DNA of 64,000 nt from Candidatus Brevundimonas phytovorans (lineage in GTDB: Bacteria > Pseudomonadota > Alphaproteobacteria > Caulobacterales > Caulobacteraceae), in NCBI GenBank assembly GCA_029203145.1, contig CP119309.1, forward strand, positions 2,939,001 through 3,003,000, written 5' to 3'. Shown here piece by piece: positions 60,489 through 64,000 of this stretch. The notes beneath the pieces were generated by a model. That model did not search any database. It was not told the DNA's origin and saw only the letters and a list, made by a program, of their open reading frames with translations. Position numbers and translations under genes: made by a program. Position 1 is the stretch's first letter. Each line of letters starts with the position of its first letter.

Positions 60489-60956
60489 TTATGCCAGATC
60501 CTCGATGTCCGCGTCGGTCAGTTCGCCGGGCACGATGGTCACGGGCAGCTTGCGGCCGGTGAAGGCCCCGCCCTGTTTCAGCACCGCCGACACCAGAGGC
60601 CCGGGTCCGCGCGAGCCGGAACCCGCCGCCAGCACCAGAATCTTGATGTCAGGATCGGCGCCCACGGTCTTGCGGATGGCGCCCTGGGGATCGCCTTCCT
60701 CGATGATGAAGATGGGCGGAGCGCCGGATTTGTCGGCCGCCTCTTCGCCCAGACGGTTCAACAAGACCTCGGCCTCTTCGCGCTGCTGACGGCGGATTTC
60801 GTCGCGGACGCCGGACCAATGCTCGTCCGAGCCGCCGGGCAGGGCGCGCAGCAGGACCACGCGGCCGCCGGTCGACTTGGCCCGCCGGGCGGCATAGCCC
60901 AGGGCCGCGCCGAACTCGGGACTGTCGTCGACGACGACGAGAAACTTCCTGGGCAT
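60489..60956 (-). CDS. Universal stress protein family
   Basis: A 155-residue UspA-fold protein. It starts MPRKFLVVVDDSPEFGAALGYAARRA. IFIIEEGDPQGAIRK is in the middle and KILVLAAGSGSRGPGPLVS is the segment where ATP-binding Usp proteins have G-x2-G-x9-G. The glycine spacing here is altered, so ATP binding is uncertain. The role is a generic stress response. ATG 60956 is the family start; an upstream start adds 14 basic residues. Confidence 0.87.
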   Translation of the reverse strand: MPRKFLVVVDDSPEFGAALGYAARRAKSTGGRVVLLRALPGGSDEHWSGVRDEIRRQQREEAEVLLNRLGEEAADKSGAPPIFIIEEGDPQGAIRKTVGADPDIKILVLAAGSGSRGPGPLVSAVLKQGGAFTGRKLPVTIVPGELTDADIEDLA

Positions 60957-61093
60957 GGGTCGTGCGGCCTTAGCGGATCTCTGAACAGCGGCGCCCACCT
61001 AACGCCAAGCGGCCCCAAACGCCAAGGCCCGCCCGCCTCGTCGCGAACGACGAAACGAGCGGGCCCTGAAATGACGCCGAAGCGGGCGGTCAT

Positions 61094-61180
61094 GCGCTCA
61101 AGTAGCGAGGCTCCGCGAGCCGAGCGTAGCGCCCTTAGACTCGCTCAAGCAGCGAGCGACCGCGTCGCTCGCGTTAGCGC
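61094..61180 (+). repeat. CAAG-bulge hairpin elements, copies 12 and 13
   Basis: 61094-61132 has outer stem GCGCT/AGCGC and inner stem GGCTC-CGC-GAGCC. 61142-61179 has CGCT/AGCG and inner GCGAGCGAC/GTCGCTCGC. Both keep the CAAG bulge. They lie between the glutamate dehydrogenase stop and uspA. Confidence 0.75.
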
Positions 61181-61193
61181 TCTTGGGAAGCGC

Positions 61194-64000
61194 TTAGCTT
61201 CCCAGAACCTCCCGGATGGCCCCGTTGGCGATGGTCAGCTTGGCGAAGGTCCAGCCGGCGCCCGAGGTCTCGATCTCGTCCACGGCCCCGCGCAGGGCTT
61301 CGACCTGACCCATGCGGGCGCCGATCCAGGCGTCGACGGCCGCCTCGGCCGAAGCCTCGCTGGCGCCCGCCGCCTCGGCCGAAGCCTTGGCCACGGCGCG
61401 GGTCAGTTGCTGCTGCTCGGCCATCAGATCCTGAATCAGGCGACGCACGGCCAGACGATCGAAGTGGTCGCCCGACGGGATCGAACCGGCCGCCACGCGC
61501 AGACGGTCGAAGTCAAAGGCGGCGCCGACCTGGTGATAGAGGCGGGCCATGGCCGGGGCGCTCCAGCCCAGTTCAGTGGCCAGATCGCCGATGTCCGCCG
61601 TGGCCACCATGGGCCGCAGCAGGGCGATGTCGCGCGCCAGATCTTCCGGCGCGCCTAGGCCGACAAACCTAGCGACGCGGGCTTCGAACTGCTGCTGCTC
61701 GAAGCGCGACAGCACTTCGGGACCGGCGGCGCGCAGGGCGTCGGCGGCGGGCTGATAGGCGGCGATCATGCCGCCGACCGTGGTTTCCGTGCGGGCCGCG
61801 CGGCGGGCCAGCCAGTAGGTCTGGCGACGCAGAACCTTGGCGATCTCCTGATAGAGCGCCGTCTGAGCCTCGGCCGGGATCTTCAGGTCCAGAGCCGAAA
61901 CCGCCTTCCAGGCCTGATCCAGACGGAAGACCTGACGGGCCGTTTCAAACGCCGTGACCATGGCCGCGGTGTCGCATTCCGCCGCCGCGCGCAGGCGATC
62001 GGGGAAGGTCGGCCCGGCCATGTTGACGATCTCGTTCGACAGCACGGTGGCGATGATGTCGCGACGCAGGCGGTGGCCCTTCATGTCCTCTTCGAACTTC
62101 GCCAGCGGGGCCGGGAAGTAGTGGACCAGCAGGCGCTCGAAGAAGGCGTCGTCCGGGGCCGAAGAACCGACGATCTCGTCGAACAGCTCCAGCTTGGAAT
62201 AGGCCGTCAGCACCGCCAGTTCAGGACGGGTCAGGGCCGCGCCTTGCAGCTTCATCTCGGCCATGCGGGCGTCGTCGGGCAGGTATTCCACCGCTCGGTT
62301 CAGCTTACCCAGGGCGGTCAGATGCTGCATGAAGGCCTGCTGGGCGTCGAGCGCGTCGGGCCCCTCTGCCTGTTGCAGGGTCAGGGCCAGGGTCTGGTCG
62401 TAGTTGTGCGCCAGGACCTTGAGGCCGACCTCGTCGGTCATCGACTTCAGCAGGGCGTTGCGGTCCTCGGCCTTGAGATGGCCCGAGGCGATGGCGCCGC
62501 CGGTGAGGATCTTGATGTTCACCTCGTGGTCGGAGGAGTCGACGCCGGCCGAGTTGTCGATGGCGTCGGTGTTCAGGCGCATGCCGGCCCGCGCCGCCTC
62601 GATGCGGCCCAGCTGGGTGGCGCCCAGGTTGGCGCCTTCGCCGAGGACCAGGGCCCGGACCTCGCCGCCGTTGATGCGGATGGCGTCGTTGGCCTTGTCG
62701 CCGGCCTGGGCGTTGGTCTCGCCCGCGCCCTTGATGTAGGTGCCGATGCCGCCGAAGTAGAGCAGCTCGGCGCGCGCCTTGAGGATGGCCTGCATCAGGG
62801 TGGTCGGGTCGACGGTGTCGGCCTCGATGTCCAGCAGGGCCTTGATCTGCGGCGTCAGGGTGATGGTCTTGGCCGCGCGCGAGAAGACGCCGCCGCCCTC
62901 CGAGATCAGGCTCTTGTCATAGTCCTGCCAGCTGGTGCGCGGCGTCTCGAACAGGCGCTGGCGTTCGGCGAAGGACTTGGCCGTGTCCGGGTTGGGGTCG
63001 ATGAAGATGTCGCGGTGATCGAAGGCGGCGACCAGCTTGATCGCCTTGGACAGCAGCATGCCGTTGCCGAAGACGTCGCCGGACATATCGCCGACGCCGA
63101 CCACGGTGAAGGGTTCGGACTGGATGTCCTTGCCCATCTCGCGGAAGTGGCGCTTGACCGCCTCCCAGGCGCCGCGCGCGGTGATGCCCATCTCCTTGTG
63201 GTCATACCCGGCCGAACCGCCCGAGGCGAAGGCGTCGTCCAGCCAGAAGCCGTAGGACTGGCTCACGCCGTTGGCGATGTCCGAGAAGGTCGCCGTGCCC
63301 TTGTCGGCGGCTACGACCAGATAGGGATCGTCGCCTTCCCAGGCCACGACATTGGCCGGGCGGACGGGCGCGCCGTCGCCGACGATGTTGTCGGTGATGT
63401 CCAGCAGGCCGGACAGGAAGGTCTTGTAGGCGCGGATGGCTTCGGCCTGGACCGCGTCGCGATCGCCGCCGACCGGCAGCTGCTTCGGATAGAAGCCGCC
63501 CTTGGAGCCGACCGGCACGATGACCGAGTTCTTGACCTGCTGGGCCTTCACCAGACCCAGGACCTCGGTGCGGAAGTCGTCGCGACGATCCGACCAGCGC
63601 AAGCCGCCGCGCGCCACGGGGCCGAAGCGCAGGTGGACGCCCTCGATGTGCGGGGCCCAGACGAAGATCTCGCGGAACGGCTTGGGCAGGGGCAGGTCTT
63701 CAAGTTCGCGCGAGGCGATCTTGATCGAGATATGCGCCTTCGGATTTCCCTCGGCGTCGACCTGATAGAAGTTGGTGCGCTTGACGGCCCCGATCAGCAG
63801 GGCGATGCGACGCAGCACCCGGTCGTGATCCAGGCTCTTCACGTCCTGAAGCAGGGCGATGATCTTGTCGTTGAGCTCGGCGACCAGGGCCTCGCGCGCT
63901 TCGACCGCGCCGCCGTGGGCCGGATCGAACTTGGCCTTGAACAGCGACAGGATGGCGCGCGCCACGGTCGGATATTCGCGCAGAGCCGCTTCCTGCACCG
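61194..64000 (-). CDS. gdhZ: NAD-specific glutamate dehydrogenase (large type), C-terminal part
   Basis: The frame is open to the right edge; about 935 C-terminal residues are visible of a protein that is about 1600 residues in relatives. The catalytic part includes VHLRFGPVARGGLRWSDRRDDFRTEVLGL, VKNSVIVPVGSKGGF (substrate lysine) and VVGVGDMSGDVFGNGML (NAD loop). The family-specific C-terminal helical region follows. It deaminates glutamate to 2-oxoglutarate. In Caulobacter GdhZ also stimulates FtsZ disassembly with KidO, so a link to division is possible. The true start lies outside the window. Confidence 0.95.
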   Translation of the reverse strand, partial: VQEAALREYPTVARAILSLFKAKFDPAHGGAVEAREALVAELNDKIIALLQDVKSLDHDRVLRRIALLIGAVKRTNFYQVDAEGNPKAHISIKIASRELEDLPLPKPFREIFVWAPHIEGVHLRFGPVARGGLRWSDRRDDFRTEVLGLVKAQQVKNSVIVPVGSKGGFYPKQLPVGGDRDAVQAEAIRAYKTFLSGLLDITDNIVGDGAPVRPANVVAWEGDDPYLVVAADKGTATFSDIANGVSQSYGFWLDDAFASGGSAGYDHKEMGITARGAWEAVKRHFREMGKDIQSEPFTVVGVGDMSGDVFGNGMLLSKAIKLVAAFDHRDIFIDPNPDTAKSFAERQRLFETPRTSWQDYDKSLISEGGGVFSRAAKTITLTPQIKALLDIEADTVDPTTLMQAILKARAELLYFGGIGTYIKGAGETNAQAGDKANDAIRINGGEVRALVLGEGANLGATQLGRIEAARAGMRLNTDAIDNSAGVDSSDHEVNIKILTGGAIASGHLKAEDRNALLKSMTDEVGLKVLAHNYDQTLALTLQQAEGPDALDAQQAFMQHLTALGKLNRAVEYLPDDARMAEMKLQGAALTRPELAVLTAYSKLELFDEIVGSSAPDDAFFERLLVHYFPAPLAKFEEDMKGHRLRRDIIATVLSNEIVNMAGPTFPDRLRAAAECDTAAMVTAFETARQVFRLDQAWKAVSALDLKIPAEAQTALYQEIAKVLRRQTYWLARRAARTETTVGGMIAAYQPAADALRAAGPEVLSRFEQQQFEARVARFVGLGAPEDLARDIALLRPMVATADIGDLATELGWSAPAMARLYHQVGAAFDFDRLRVAAGSIPSGDHFDRLAVRRLIQDLMAEQQQLTRAVAKASAEAAGASEASAEAAVDAWIGARMGQVEALRGAVDEIETSGAGWTFAKLTIANGAIREVLGS

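Overview
The window is GC-rich, densely coded alphaproteobacterial chromosome. The best fit is the order Caulobacterales, close to Brevundimonas or Caulobacter. The main evidence is a DivL-type kinase whose phospho-acceptor histidine is a tyrosine at residue 550, as in Caulobacter DivL. Supporting evidence is the NAD-glutamate dehydrogenase at the right edge, the alphaproteobacterial Fur variant, and the order tsaB-rimI-fur-miaB-phoH-ybeY-lnt. I see no rRNA, tRNA, CRISPR array, phage or insertion sequence. It is mostly core genome, with one possible acquired gene near 46.1 kb.

Layout. 0-5 kb: end of a serine hydrolase, an NTF2-like secreted protein, RarD-type permease, asd and zapE. 5-11.4 kb: mdh, an EcsC-HIT pair, the succinate dehydrogenase operon sdhCDAB and a [2Fe-2S] ferredoxin. 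11.4-20.6 kb: a P-loop kinase, a HAD phosphatase, divL, a small zinc protease, rsmB and kup, and a DUF1223 protein. 20.8-26.3 kb: two secreted prolyl oligopeptidase paralogues and a K+ channel with a zinc ribbon. 26.3-34.5 kb: dapF, maeB, an AmpG-like permease, a hybrid kinase and comM. 34.5-39.8 kb: gshB, sirB1-like, yraN, rsmI, hemW and rdgB. 39.9-43.1 kb: two membrane proteins, an HTH protein, an Smr protein and ccmAB. 43.3-46.6 kb: acnA and an orphan gene. 46.7-51.5 kb: peroxide defence (oxyR, katG, ahpC, ahpD). 51.6-58.8 kb: XRE regulator, lnt, ybeY, phoH, miaB, fur, rimI, tsaB, XRE regulator. 58.9-64 kb: another XRE regulator, nfuA, a universal stress protein and the C-terminal part of NAD-glutamate dehydrogenase.

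How the genes work together. mdh, sdhCDAB, maeB, acnA and the glutamate dehydrogenase cover much of the TCA cycle and its exits to pyruvate and from glutamate. ferredoxin, nfuA and fur belong to Fe-S and iron handling. katG/ahpC/ahpD with oxyR and gshB form the oxidative-stress set. divL, zapE and the glutamate dehydrogenase link to cell-cycle and division control known from Caulobacter.

Most notable observations. (1) SdhC and SdhD both carry phenylalanine where the two axial haem-b histidines belong, with further haem-contact residues also changed, while the quinone-site residues and the Fe-S subunit are intact. This predicts a complex II without haem. (2) A dispersed intergenic hairpin element occurs at least 13 times. 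It keeps an unpaired CAAG bulge while its outer stem changes in a compensatory way (GCGCT/AGCGC, TCGCT/AGCGA, GGCCCCT/AGGGGCC, GTTCCT/AGGAAC, GGCCT/AGGCC). (3) Most repeat-filled convergent gaps carry larger mosaic inverted repeats, and two genes (hemW and the P-loop kinase) have ends written in repeat sequence. (4) OxyR has a single cysteine and lacks the resolving one.
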